NCBI GenBank assembly: GCA_900762355.1
Contig: CAAFGE010000030.1
Location: 1 to 61,962 of the forward strand
Origin: an uncultured Collinsella sp.
GTDB taxonomy: Bacteria; Actinomycetota; Coriobacteriia; Coriobacteriales; Coriobacteriaceae
Length of the DNA stretch: 61,962 bases
Direction: 5' to 3'
Below the pieces are notes generated by a model, which had not been told where the DNA came from, did no database searches, and saw nothing but the letters and a program-made list of their open reading frames with translations. Position 1 is the stretch's first letter; each line of letters opens with the position of its first letter. The position numbers were made by a program, and so were the translations under genes. Shown piece by piece: positions 7,516 to 14,932 of the stretch.

Positions 7516-8679
7516 ATGAACTCATTCACGTACGACTACCCGGTCAGGAACTACTTCGGCGAGGGGGCCATGGACCAGGCACTCGACGCCGAGATGGGTG
7601 CCATGGGCAAGACAGTGATGCTCGCCTACGGCGGAGGCTCGGTCAAACGAACCGGCGTCTACGGCCACGTGGTCGATAAGCTCACGAGCGCGGGCAAGCG
7701 CGTGGTGGACTTCGGCGGCATCATGCCCAATCCGACCTACGAGAAGTGCCAGGAAGGCGCCGCGCTCGCACGCGAGGAGCAGGTCGACTTCATTCTCGCC
7801 GTCGGCGGCGGGTCGGTCTTCGACTGCTGCAAGGTAGTCTCCGCGCAGGCGATGCTTGACGAGGACATCGAGACGTTCGAGCACGCCGACGGCAAGATGC
7901 CGAGTTCGTTCATCCCCATGGGCTGCATCGTTACGCTCTCCGGCACGGGTGCCGAGCAGAACAACGGCGCCGTCATCACCAACGAGGAGACGCACGTGAA
8001 GGGCGCCTATCTGGGGGCGATGCCCATGTGGGCGGCGCTCGACCCGGCACTCACGCTCACCGTACCGCACGCGCAGTTCATGAGCGGCGCGTTCGACACG
8101 CTCTCGCACTGCATGGAGAGCTATTTCGGAAGCCCGCGCGGGCGCAACGTCACCGACGACATCAACCTCGCCATCCAGCGTAACGTCATCCGCAACATGC
8201 GGATCATCGCGAACGACGACCAGAACCTCGAGGCGCTCAGCGAGCTCGTATACGACTCCGCCATGGCCGAGAACGGCGTGCTCAAGATCGGCAAGTCAAC
8301 GGACTTCCAGGCGCACATGATCCAGCACCAGTACGGCGCGTACACCCACACCAACCACGGAATGGGCCTCGCGGTCATCCACCCTGCGCTCTACCGCCAC
8401 CTGGCCCCCGAGGCGCCCGCGCAGTTCGCCCGCTGGGCGCGCGAGGTGTGGGGCGTCGACGCCAAGGGCAAAGACGACCTTACGGTGGCGCTCGAGGGCA
8501 TCGACCGCCTGCAGACGTTCATCGGCGAGATGGGGCTTCCCACGAGCTTCGCCGAGATGGGCTCCGACGCGTCCGACGAGACGCTGCACAAAGTTGCGGA
8601 CACCTGCGTGCTCACCGGCGGCTGCGCCAAGAAACTGGAGCGCAGCGAGGTGTTCCAGATTCTGACCGAGTGCCTCTAG
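7516..8679 (+). CDS. iron-containing alcohol dehydrogenase
   Basis: A 387-residue group III (iron-activated) alcohol dehydrogenase of the YqhD/butanol dehydrogenase kind. NAD(P)-binding GGGS motifs occur near residues 36-39 and 97-100. The metal-binding region includes GAFDTLSHCMESYFG and HTNHGMGLAVIHP. The frame is open far upstream, but ATG 7516 has AGGAGGAA (7503-7510) placed ideally and matches the usual N-terminus. It reduces aldehydes to alcohols. It closes the aldehyde cluster; its 3' end is overlapped on the other strand by a broken ATPase gene, so the element beyond it probably inserted or was deleted close to its stop. Confidence 0.92.
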   Translation: MNSFTYDYPVRNYFGEGAMDQALDAEMGAMGKTVMLAYGGGSVKRTGVYGHVVDKLTSAGKRVVDFGGIMPNPTYEKCQEGAALAREEQVDFILAVGGGSVFDCCKVVSAQAMLDEDIETFEHADGKMPSSFIPMGCIVTLSGTGAEQNNGAVITNEETHVKGAYLGAMPMWAALDPALTLTVPHAQFMSGAFDTLSHCMESYFGSPRGRNVTDDINLAIQRNVIRNMRIIANDDQNLEALSELVYDSAMAENGVLKIGKSTDFQAHMIQHQYGAYTHTNHGMGLAVIHPALYRHLAPEAPAQFARWAREVWGVDAKGKDDLTVALEGIDRLQTFIGEMGLPTSFAEMGSDASDETLHKVADTCVLTGGCAKKLERSEVFQILTECL

Positions 8680-9280
8680 ATCGGCGCTCGGTCCCGATCC
8701 GCCCGCGCCGAAGGAAACCGTACGACTCCGAGATGTCATCGTAATCGTAGGACCCGGCGAGCCCGCCGCGCCTGATGAATCCGTCGAAGTCGTCGTCGAC
8801 GGCCCCCTGCTCGTCGAAGTAGGAGCGGTATTCGCCGAAGCTGAAGGGGGGGGGGATGTGTACCTCCCCGTGGCGCCCTGTGAACAGGGTTGCCAGGTCC
8901 GAACTCAGGAGGAACGCGTTCGATCCCGTGAGGTAGATATCCCATCCGCCACGTGCGTGAATGCTGTTAATTGCTTTCTCGAAACCCTCGCACAGCTGCA
9001 CCTTGTCGATGAAGAGACGGTTGCGGGTGCCCTCTTTGTGCCGCTCGATGATTTCGTGATACAGCGTGTGATACTCAAGCAGCGGCTCGTTGTCGAGGTC
9101 CAGCAGATCGATGTAGACGTTGTTGGAGGATGGGTCCCTCCGCGCAACGGAGGCGGAGAACGCCTTCATAAGCTCGGACCTACCAGAGCGGCGCATCCCC
9201 GTGATCACCTTGATGTCCCGGGTGCCCTCGAGCGCCCAAAGCCGCTCCATGTACGTATTGCGGTCGACCCAATCAATCAT
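8612..9280 (-). pseudogene. truncated AAA_14/DUF4143-type ATPase
   Basis: This 222-residue frame (ATG 9280) starts like AAA_14/DUF4143 ATPases, which normally exceed 400 residues. Recognisable sequence stops near residue 190 (after GGLAGSYDYDDIS); the remainder is out-of-family and runs into the 3' end of the alcohol dehydrogenase on the opposite strand. Two catalytic motifs are also damaged. The P-loop reads GMRRSGRSELM with Arg in place of the invariant Lys, and the Walker B region reads FIDKVQ where the family has a D-E pair. The DUF4143 half is absent. It is best treated as a dead gene. Confidence 0.8.
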
Positions 9281-9600
9281 CAGCTCTTTCTCGGTTTCAA
9301 AACCGATAAGGAAATATGCGCAAGGGCGCGTCGGAGGGTAAGCCCCAGCCATGTCATGTCGGCAGAAGCCCTCGACCGGCGGCACGACGAAGTCGAAATA
9401 GCCCTCGATTTCCCGCGGGCCCTCTTCGAAATCTTGATGGTATATGCGACGCCGTAGGGCATCGGCAACGCGTTCTGCTATGCGCCGCCTTCGGCATTGG
9501 GATCGCCCTTGCCCCGCACGGCAACGTAGCTCATAGACGGAACGATCAGAATGCTCGGCTTGTCAGGCGGTTTGCCCGCGATGTTGTAGCGCACCGTAGA
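9280..9600 (-). pseudogene. GyrI-like domain protein, decayed
   Basis: Reading leftward from 9600, one frame gives PSILIVPSMSYVAVRGKGDP, then NAEGGA and a TAG where relatives have Tyr, then QNALPMPYGVAYTIKISK. A shift then gives EIEGYFDFVVPPVEGF, and a second shift gives GLTLRRALAHISLSVLK before the stop at 9280-9282. Together these fragments follow the GyrI-like small-molecule-binding family in order, with one nonsense change and two frameshifts. The N-terminal start is not found. The last stop overlaps the start of the next broken gene as TGATG, so the two were once an overlapping pair. Confidence 0.7.
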
Positions 9601-9732
9601 CGCTGATGGAGATGGCTGCGCGCAGGCACGAGTGCGCCGCCGCACCTCATGGCCTATTTCTCGGGTATTTGGGGCGCGCGGCGTTCAAAAATGTGAAGCG
9701 GTTCCGCATGCTCGGGGTTGAGCCGAGGCGCC

Positions 9733-10182
9733 CTACTTCTCGCCCTCCAGCAGCCCCACGATACGGTCGATGTCGACGGCGAAGCGGGGCCTTCCCTCGC
9801 GCTCGTAGCGGTGGAGGTACGCCTGGCACTCGGAGACAATGCGCTTGGTGTTGCCGTCGATGATGCGCTGGAGCGTCTCGTAGTAGGCCGAGCCCTCGGT
9901 CCTGAAGCGGCGCTGGTAGGACTTGGTTATGGGGAACATCTTGATGTAGTGGATGCCGTGGCGACAGCCGGGGCGCGTCGTGGGGCGGGGTGGCAACGCA
10001 AAGTACTGGTCTTTGGGCACGCTGGGGGCGATGTTGGAATGCAGCGGCACGGCGAAGTCCCTGCGCTTCCCGCGGAAACGCAGCCTCACCACCACGATGC
10101 AGGGGAGATTGTGCTTAAGCATGAGCTCGCGGTCGCCCTCGACGAGGTCGAAGAAGTCCTGGGAGATGGATACGATCTTCAT
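9733..10182 (-). CDS. ToxN/AbiQ-like endoribonuclease toxin (type III TA)
   Basis: A 149-residue protein. ATG 10182 is chosen because GAGGGGG lies 8 nt upstream. The layout resembles ToxN/AbiQ/TenpN toxins: an early hydrophobic strand (CIVVVRLRF), then a basic segment and FAVPLHSNIAP (about 50-60), then HGIHYIKMFPI (about 88-98), then helices ending in a C-terminal Leu-rich segment. In that family the FAxPLxS strand is conserved and the enzyme is held in check by an RNA antitoxin made just upstream and ended by a terminator before the toxin start. Such a strong hairpin is present at 10207-10230. No clear run of long RNA repeats is visible upstream. Family membership is a recall-based judgement. 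Confidence 0.55.
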   Translation of the reverse strand: MKIVSISQDFFDLVEGDRELMLKHNLPCIVVVRLRFRGKRRDFAVPLHSNIAPSVPKDQYFALPPRPTTRPGCRHGIHYIKMFPITKSYQRRFRTEGSAYYETLQRIIDGNTKRIVSECQAYLHRYEREGRPRFAVDIDRIVGLLEGEK

Positions 10183-10206
10183 CGGTTGCGCCCCCTCATA
10201 CGAAGC

Positions 10207-10230
10207 GGGGCCCGCATCGCTGCAGGCCCC
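10207..10230 (-). terminator. strong hairpin in toxin leader
   Basis: On the minus strand GGGGCC and GGCCCC close an inner GCA-GCGA-TGC stem with a GNRA-type tetraloop. It stands 25 nt upstream of the toxin start codon, overlapping the approach to its ribosome-binding site. It lacks a U-run, but its place is that of the attenuating terminator between antitoxin RNA and toxin in type III systems. A second long-range pair, GTGGGCGA/TCGCCCAC (10236-10243 with 10268-10275), lies just upstream. Confidence 0.5.
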
Positions 10231-10446
10231 TACAGGTGGGCGATATTCTACGCCTTGCGGCACCCCGTCGCCCACGGAGGTTAAACGTACACGTAAGCCG
10301 TACTCTGAAAGCCGCGGCTTCCGGCAAGTAGTTTATACCACGAAAGGTCGCTTTCAACGCGCATAGCTCGCAAAATAACACTCGCTGGGCCGTCACCCCT
10401 GGCCGTTACCCTCCAATCTTCATTGGAGTCAGCAGGTCAATTCATA

Positions 10447-10497
10447 TAGTTATGGGGGTGTATCCTAAAGGAAATCAAATTTATACCCCCATAACTA
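10447..10497. repeat. 13-bp inverted repeat around 25 nt
   Basis: TAGTTATGGGGGT (10447-10459) and ACCCCCATAACTA (10485-10497) are exact complements. The sequence is A+T-rich inside and lies in a gene-free stretch between the toxin leader and a C-terminal gene remnant. It could be the ends of a tiny non-autonomous element or a terminator for leftward transcripts. A separate perfect 7-bp hairpin lies at 10411-10428. Confidence 0.6.
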
Positions 10498-10506
10498 AGG
10501 AATTTT

Positions 10507-10610
10507 CTATTCCCACTCAATGACTAGGGCCCTGGTGTAATTGGCTGGATCACCGTTCCGGGAACCGGTATCGACCTATCTGTCCGCCGAGCTCCTTCTT
10601 CAGCTCCAGC
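10507..10610 (-). pseudogene. C-terminal gene remnant ending ALVIEWE
   Basis: The leftward frame ends GSRNGDPANYTRALVIEWE at the TAG of 10507-10509. A neighbouring frame just upstream encodes LELKKELGGQIGRYR, which looks like the preceding helix after a 1-nt shift. No start or longer frame exists. I do not recognise the family. The fragment shows that a gene was lost here, next to the methyltransferase operon. Confidence 0.45.
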
Positions 10611-10671
10611 CTAGTATCTGATTCGCGCCGTTATAAGCGAAAACCGAAGAGATGCGTCTTAGCCAAGAGAA

Positions 10672-10690
10672 TAAGGTTAGCCTTATCTTA
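10672..10690. promoter_or_regulatory. DtxR/IdeR-type iron box
   Basis: The 19 bases TAAGGTTAGCCTTATCTTA match the actinobacterial DtxR/IdeR consensus TWAGGTWAGSCTWACCTWA at 18 of 19 positions, and contain the exact palindrome ATAAGGTTAGCCTTAT. The site is 55 nt before the first methyltransferase start and just upstream of a -10-like TATAGT (10708-10713), so a bound repressor would cover the -35 region. Iron-dependent repression of the methyltransferase operon is inferred. Confidence 0.75.
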
Positions 10691-10710
10691 CTTCATGATT
10701 CGTGTGTTAT

Positions 10711-10728
10711 AGTTAGATGACTCTAACT
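10711..10728. promoter_or_regulatory. perfect 7-bp dyad at the transcript start
   Basis: AGTTAGA (10711-10717), four bases, and TCTAACT (10722-10728) form a perfect dyad immediately after the -10-like TATAGT and before the GGGGGCG ribosome-binding site of the first methyltransferase. It may be a second operator or a 5' mRNA hairpin that modulates translation. Confidence 0.45.
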
Positions 10729-10745
10729 GTTTGGGGGCGACAGCC

Positions 10746-11375
10746 ATGCACGAACGCGAGGGTTTCTGGGACAAGAACGCCGGTCGGTATGACCGTTTCA
10801 TGCGAAACGACCGGGCGGCGTATGAGAAGATGTATGGGCTGATCCGGCCGGTGGTGAAAGCAAAGACCGTGCTGGAGGTTGCCACCGGCACGGGGCTTAT
10901 CGCAAAGAGCGTCGTGGATGCGGCGGCGCGCATCGAGGCTACGGACGCCTCTGCAAAGATGATCCTTGAAGCAAAGCGGGACAATCAATCCGCAAAGCTG
11001 CACTTTTCCGTACAAGATATGTTCCGCCTGCCCTATGCACAGAAGTCCTTCGAAGTGGTGATCGCGTCCAACGCGCTTCACATAGTGCCGCATCCGGAAA
11101 AGGCCCTACAAGAAATCAGGCGGGTGCTGAAGGACAACGGCGTGCTCATCGCGCCAACCTTCACCCACGCGGGGAACTCGGTTCCCGGCAAGGCAAAAGC
11201 CTTTTTCATGAGTATGGCGGGATTCCCCCTCCATAGCAGGTGGACAAGCGAGGAATACCTGTGTTTCCTGCGTCAAAACGGCTGGTCGGTGCAGAAAAGC
11301 GCGGTGCTGAAGGCCGCGTTCCCGTTGACCTATGCGGAATGCACGAAATCGGAGGGGACAGATGTCGTTCTTTGA
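10746..11375 (+). CDS. class I SAM-dependent methyltransferase (first of three)
   Basis: A 209-residue Rossmann methyltransferase. SAM-binding motif I is VLEVATGTGLIA (about 43-54), the acidic post-motif is IEATDAS, and motif II is FSVQDMFRLPY with the helix ASNALHIVPHP (about 105-115). ATG 10746 is preceded by GGGGGCG; a TTG at 10731 opens the same frame but lacks a site. It stands behind the iron box and overlaps the next methyltransferase by 14 nt, which means coupled translation. The acceptor is unknown; ubiquinone/menaquinone-type and small-molecule methyltransferases share this fold. Confidence 0.88.
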   Translation: MHEREGFWDKNAGRYDRFMRNDRAAYEKMYGLIRPVVKAKTVLEVATGTGLIAKSVVDAAARIEATDASAKMILEAKRDNQSAKLHFSVQDMFRLPYAQKSFEVVIASNALHIVPHPEKALQEIRRVLKDNGVLIAPTFTHAGNSVPGKAKAFFMSMAGFPLHSRWTSEEYLCFLRQNGWSVQKSAVLKAAFPLTYAECTKSEGTDVVL

Positions 11376-11967
11376 AAACACCCGCAAGCCCGTGGGCCTC
11401 GGCGGAAAACTTATGGTTGCAATGATGAATCTGGGCCACGGCCCTGTGGCGCGGTGGGGACTTCGTTTTCTACGACTTGCGCCAAACGCCAAGGTGCTGG
11501 ATTGCGGCTGCGGCGGCGGGGCGAACATAAAACGGCTGCTGGAAAAATGTCCGCATGGCGTCGTCAAGGGCATCGACTATTCGCCCGTCAGCGTGGAGAA
11601 GACTAGAAAGCTCAACCGAATTGCAATTCAGGAGGGGCGTTGCGCCGTTCTGCAAGGCAGTGTGGCGGATATGGTGTTTGAGGATAGCTACTTCGATGCC
11701 GCCACGGCCTTTGAGACCGTCTATTTTTGGCCTGATTTGCCCCGATGCCTCCGTGAGGTCTGGCGGACGCTGAAGCCAGGCGGGACAATTCTCATCTGCA
11801 ACGAGAGCAATGGCGATACGGACAAGGACGAGAGGTGGACGCAGATCATCGGCGGCATGACCATCTACAAGGACATTGAATTAAAGGCGTATCTGGAGCA
11901 GGCGGGTTTTCACGAGGTGCAGATACGCAAAAAGAAAAAGTGGCTCTGCATCACGGCGCGGAAGTAA
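11362..11967 (+). CDS. class I SAM-dependent methyltransferase (second of three)
   Basis: A 201-residue methyltransferase. Motif I is VLDCGCGGGANIKRLLE (about 43-59), followed by VKGIDYSP and the FETVYFWPDLP loop. ATG 11362, after GGAGGGGA, lies inside the 3' end of the previous gene (14-nt overlap), so it must be translated from the same mRNA. The start MSFFENTRKPVGLGGKLMV resembles a family of about 200-residue methyltransferases common in gut Firmicutes and Actinomycetota. Acceptor unknown. Confidence 0.88.
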   Translation: MSFFENTRKPVGLGGKLMVAMMNLGHGPVARWGLRFLRLAPNAKVLDCGCGGGANIKRLLEKCPHGVVKGIDYSPVSVEKTRKLNRIAIQEGRCAVLQGSVADMVFEDSYFDAATAFETVYFWPDLPRCLREVWRTLKPGGTILICNESNGDTDKDERWTQIIGGMTIYKDIELKAYLEQAGFHEVQIRKKKKWLCITARK

Positions 11968-12081
11968 GGGCATCAAGCACGGGCATTTTTGCATCCATCC
12001 TGCACATGAGTTAGGCATGCCGGTCATAGCGGCTGTGCTGGCGGCAATTATGACAGTTTTTATTCACTGAGGAAGAAACCT

Positions 12082-12912
12082 ATGAAATGTAAAATTGAGA
12101 AAAACACCGTGCAGGAGACGCTGATCCTCCCGCTGTATTCCCGGAAGCTGTGTACGGAGTTGTACCCGAACCTTTACAAGGATGAAACAGCGGTTCGTCT
12201 GCTCGGCCAGATCGACTACGACTTTTCAGAGGCAGAGAAAAACTCCCGCAGCCTGATGCAGCGCTTTGGTGCGCTGGAGGTGGCCATGCGGCAGGGTGAT
12301 CTTGCTTTCGAGGTGCGGGATTACCTGAAAGACCACCCCAATGCGGCGGTGGTCAATCTGGGCTGCGGGCTGGACAACACCGGCAGAACCTGCGACAACG
12401 GTAGATGCAAGATCTACAATCTGGACTTCCCGGATGTGATTGCCTTGCGGCAGCAGCTGCTGCCCGCCGGGGATCGAGAACAAAATATCCCCTGCGACCT
12501 GAAAGACACCGCATGGTTTGGCAAAATCGATGTCTCCGGCGGGGCGGTGTTCTTTGCCTCCGGAGTGTTCTATTACTTTCTGACCCAGCAGGTCCGGGAA
12601 CTGGTGCGGGGGATGGCGGACGCTTTCCCCGGCGGTGTGCTGGTCTTTGATGCTGCCAATCGGACGGCAGTAAAGATGATCGCAAAAACATGGCTTAAGA
12701 CTGCAAAAATCAAGGATGTGGGGGCATATTTTGCGGTTTCGGATGCCGCCAAGGAAATCGGCACGTGGAACAGCCGTCTGCAGGTAAAAAGTCGCGGCAA
12801 TATGCTGGGTTACAACGATTTGAGAGACCCTTCTGTCAGCGGCTTTTTCCGGTTTCTCGCAAGGGTCGGTGACAACGGGATGAAAATGCAAATCGTGAAA
12901 ATTAGATTTTAA
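12082..12912 (+). CDS. TcmP/LCMT-family O-methyltransferase (third of three)
   Basis: A 276-residue methyltransferase of the leucine carboxyl methyltransferase/TcmP family. It has the typical NLGCGLDNTGRT motif I (about 92-103), YNLDFPDVIALRQ (about 112-124), and the late FDAANRTAVKMIA strand-helix. GAGGAAG precedes ATG 12082. The 114-nt gap before it encodes the tail of another lost frame (ending MPVIAAVLAAIMTVFIH, a membrane-like helix), so a gene was deleted between the second and third methyltransferases. In this family the substrate is a carboxyl or hydroxyl group of a small molecule or polyketide. A and T are more frequent than in the housekeeping genes nearby, consistent with transfer. 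Confidence 0.86.
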   Translation: MKCKIEKNTVQETLILPLYSRKLCTELYPNLYKDETAVRLLGQIDYDFSEAEKNSRSLMQRFGALEVAMRQGDLAFEVRDYLKDHPNAAVVNLGCGLDNTGRTCDNGRCKIYNLDFPDVIALRQQLLPAGDREQNIPCDLKDTAWFGKIDVSGGAVFFASGVFYYFLTQQVRELVRGMADAFPGGVLVFDAANRTAVKMIAKTWLKTAKIKDVGAYFAVSDAAKEIGTWNSRLQVKSRGNMLGYNDLRDPSVSGFFRFLARVGDNGMKMQIVKIRF

Positions 12913-12921
12913 AAGGCAAAA

Positions 12922-13038
12922 ATGAAGCCCATTCACTTTGACGTTGAAGAAGACGGCTTTTACGGCACATATTGGGCGTGCAAGGACACACATACAGCAG
13001 CGGACACGAATTCGATTGAAACCGTGCCCGCTATCTAA
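12922..13038 (+). pseudogene. 38-residue N-terminal fragment, hydrolase-like
   Basis: ATG 12922, 9 nt after the third methyltransferase, opens MKPIHFDVEEDGFYGTYWAC and stops after 38 residues. The segment resembles the first residues of BAAT-type acyl hydrolases (EEDGFYGTYW), from recall. It is far too short to function and probably marks where the rest of the operon was deleted just before guaA. Confidence 0.45.
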
Positions 13039-13066
13039 TACTATATTATTTTATCGAACATCTGTT

Positions 13067-14665
13067 CTATTCCCACTCGATGGTCGCGGGCGGCTTGGAC
13101 GTGATGTCGTAGCATACGCGGTTGGCGCCGGGAACCTCGGCCACGATGCGGCCGGAGATGCGGGCCAGCACGTCGTAGGGCAGCTTGGCCCAGTCGGCGG
13201 TCATGGCATCGCTGGACTCGACGGCACGCAGGATGATCGGGCGCTGGTAGGTGCGCTCGTCGCCCATAACGCCAACGGACTTGATGTCAGGCAGGACCGC
13301 GAAATACTGCCAGCAGCTGTGCTCGGAGTTGCGCTCGCCGGTCTGCTCAAACAGACGCTGGTTGTAGGCGTCGAGCTCCTCGCGCACGATGGCATCGGCG
13401 TTCTTGAGGATCTCGAGCTTCTCCTTGTCGACCGCGCCGATGATGCGGATGGCCAGGCCCGGGCCCGGGAAGGGCTGACGGAACACGATGTGACCCGGCA
13501 GGCCCAGCGCCAGACCAAGCGCGCGGACCTCGTCCTTAAAGAAGTGGTCGAGCGGCTCAATGAGGTCGAAGTGCACGCCCTCGGGGAACGGGATCAGGTT
13601 GTGATGGCTCTTGATAGTGGCCGTCTTGCCGCCCGTCTTGCGAGCGCCGGACTCGATGATGTCGGGGTAGATAGTGCCCTGAGCCAGGTACTTGACCGGC
13701 TTGCCGTCGGTCTCGAGCTGCTGCGCCACGGCGAAGAACTCTTTCCAGAACTGCGTACCGATGATACGGCGCTTCTCCTCGGGCTCGGTCACGCCGGCCA
13801 GAAGCTCGGCGTAGCGGTCCTCGGCATGAACGTGGATAAAGTCGACGTCAAATTGCTTGGTGAAGACCTCCTCCACCTGCTCGGGCTCGCCCTTGCGCAG
13901 CAGGCCGTGGTTGATGAACACGCAGGTCATCTGCTTGCCCACGGCGCGGGCGCCCAGCGCAGCCACGACGGAGGAGTCGACGCCGCCGGACAGGGCCAGA
14001 ATCACGCGGTCGTTGCCGACCTTCTCGCGGAACTCAGCCGTCATGGTCTCGACCAGGTTGTCCATGCTCCAGTTGGGCTCCAGGCCGCAGATCTCAAACA
14101 GGAAGTTGCTCAGCAGCTGCTGACCATACTCGGAGTGCTTGACCTCGGGGTGGAACTGCGTGGTGAAGATCTTGCGCTCGACGCACTCCATGGCAGCAAC
14201 CGGGCACACGTCGGTGCTGGCGGTAACGGTAAAGCCCTCGGGCACCTCGGACACGGCGTCGCGGTGGCTCATCCACACGGTCTGCTCCATGGGCGTGGAG
14301 TTAAAGAGCTTGGCGCCGGCCGTGCGCGTGATAGTGGCGCGGCCGTACTCGCCCACCTCGGAGTGGCCGACCTTGCCGCCGAGCGTCACGGCCGTGATCT
14401 GATGGCCGTAGCAAAAGCCCAGGACGGGAAGGCCCAGGTCAAAGATGGCAGGATCGATGGACGGAGCGTCCTCGGCGTACACGGAAGCCGGACCGCCGGA
14501 AAGGATGAGCGCAGAGGCGTTCATCTCGCGAATCTCGTCGGCCGAGATGTCGCAGGGGACAATCTCGGAATACACGTTGAGGTCGCGGACGCGACGGGCA
14601 ATGAGCTGACCGTACTGCGCACCAAAGTCGAGTACGAGGACCTTTGCGGAAGCCTTTTGATCCAT
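13067..14665 (-). CDS. guaA: GMP synthase (glutamine-hydrolysing)
   Basis: A 532-residue protein with full-length family architecture. The N-terminal class I glutamine amidotransferase has nucleophile Cys85 in GFCYGHQ. The central ATP pyrophosphatase has PP-loop LSGGVDSS (about 230). The C-terminal dimerisation domain ends in the conserved TIEWE. It converts XMP to GMP using ATP and glutamine in purine synthesis. Start ATG 14665 is selected because GAGGGGG lies just upstream; twelve further codons are open without a better site. It stands alone between the methyltransferase region and asparaginase. Confidence 0.97.
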   Translation of the reverse strand: MDQKASAKVLVLDFGAQYGQLIARRVRDLNVYSEIVPCDISADEIREMNASALILSGGPASVYAEDAPSIDPAIFDLGLPVLGFCYGHQITAVTLGGKVGHSEVGEYGRATITRTAGAKLFNSTPMEQTVWMSHRDAVSEVPEGFTVTASTDVCPVAAMECVERKIFTTQFHPEVKHSEYGQQLLSNFLFEICGLEPNWSMDNLVETMTAEFREKVGNDRVILALSGGVDSSVVAALGARAVGKQMTCVFINHGLLRKGEPEQVEEVFTKQFDVDFIHVHAEDRYAELLAGVTEPEEKRRIIGTQFWKEFFAVAQQLETDGKPVKYLAQGTIYPDIIESGARKTGGKTATIKSHHNLIPFPEGVHFDLIEPLDHFFKDEVRALGLALGLPGHIVFRQPFPGPGLAIRIIGAVDKEKLEILKNADAIVREELDAYNQRLFEQTGERNSEHSCWQYFAVLPDIKSVGVMGDERTYQRPIILRAVESSDAMTADWAKLPYDVLARISGRIVAEVPGANRVCYDITSKPPATIEWE

Positions 14666-14932
14666 GGTTCCCCCTCTTGTTGGCGGGGAGCCGGTGCCCA
14701 CCCGCGTGAATGAACGAAAATAACTTCCATAGTGTACACGTTATATGGGGTTTCTCGTCCCTCGCAGCCATCAGCGCACGGCAAACGCACGACCTGGGCC
14801 CCTATTTGACGGCAATTGAAGTGTTACCAGACGTTACAGATGATGTAATACGTTTGAACATTGGACGCCCTGTGCCACAATACTGCCGAACGACTCCGCC
14901 TCTGCGGCGGCAAATACGATAGGAATATCAGC

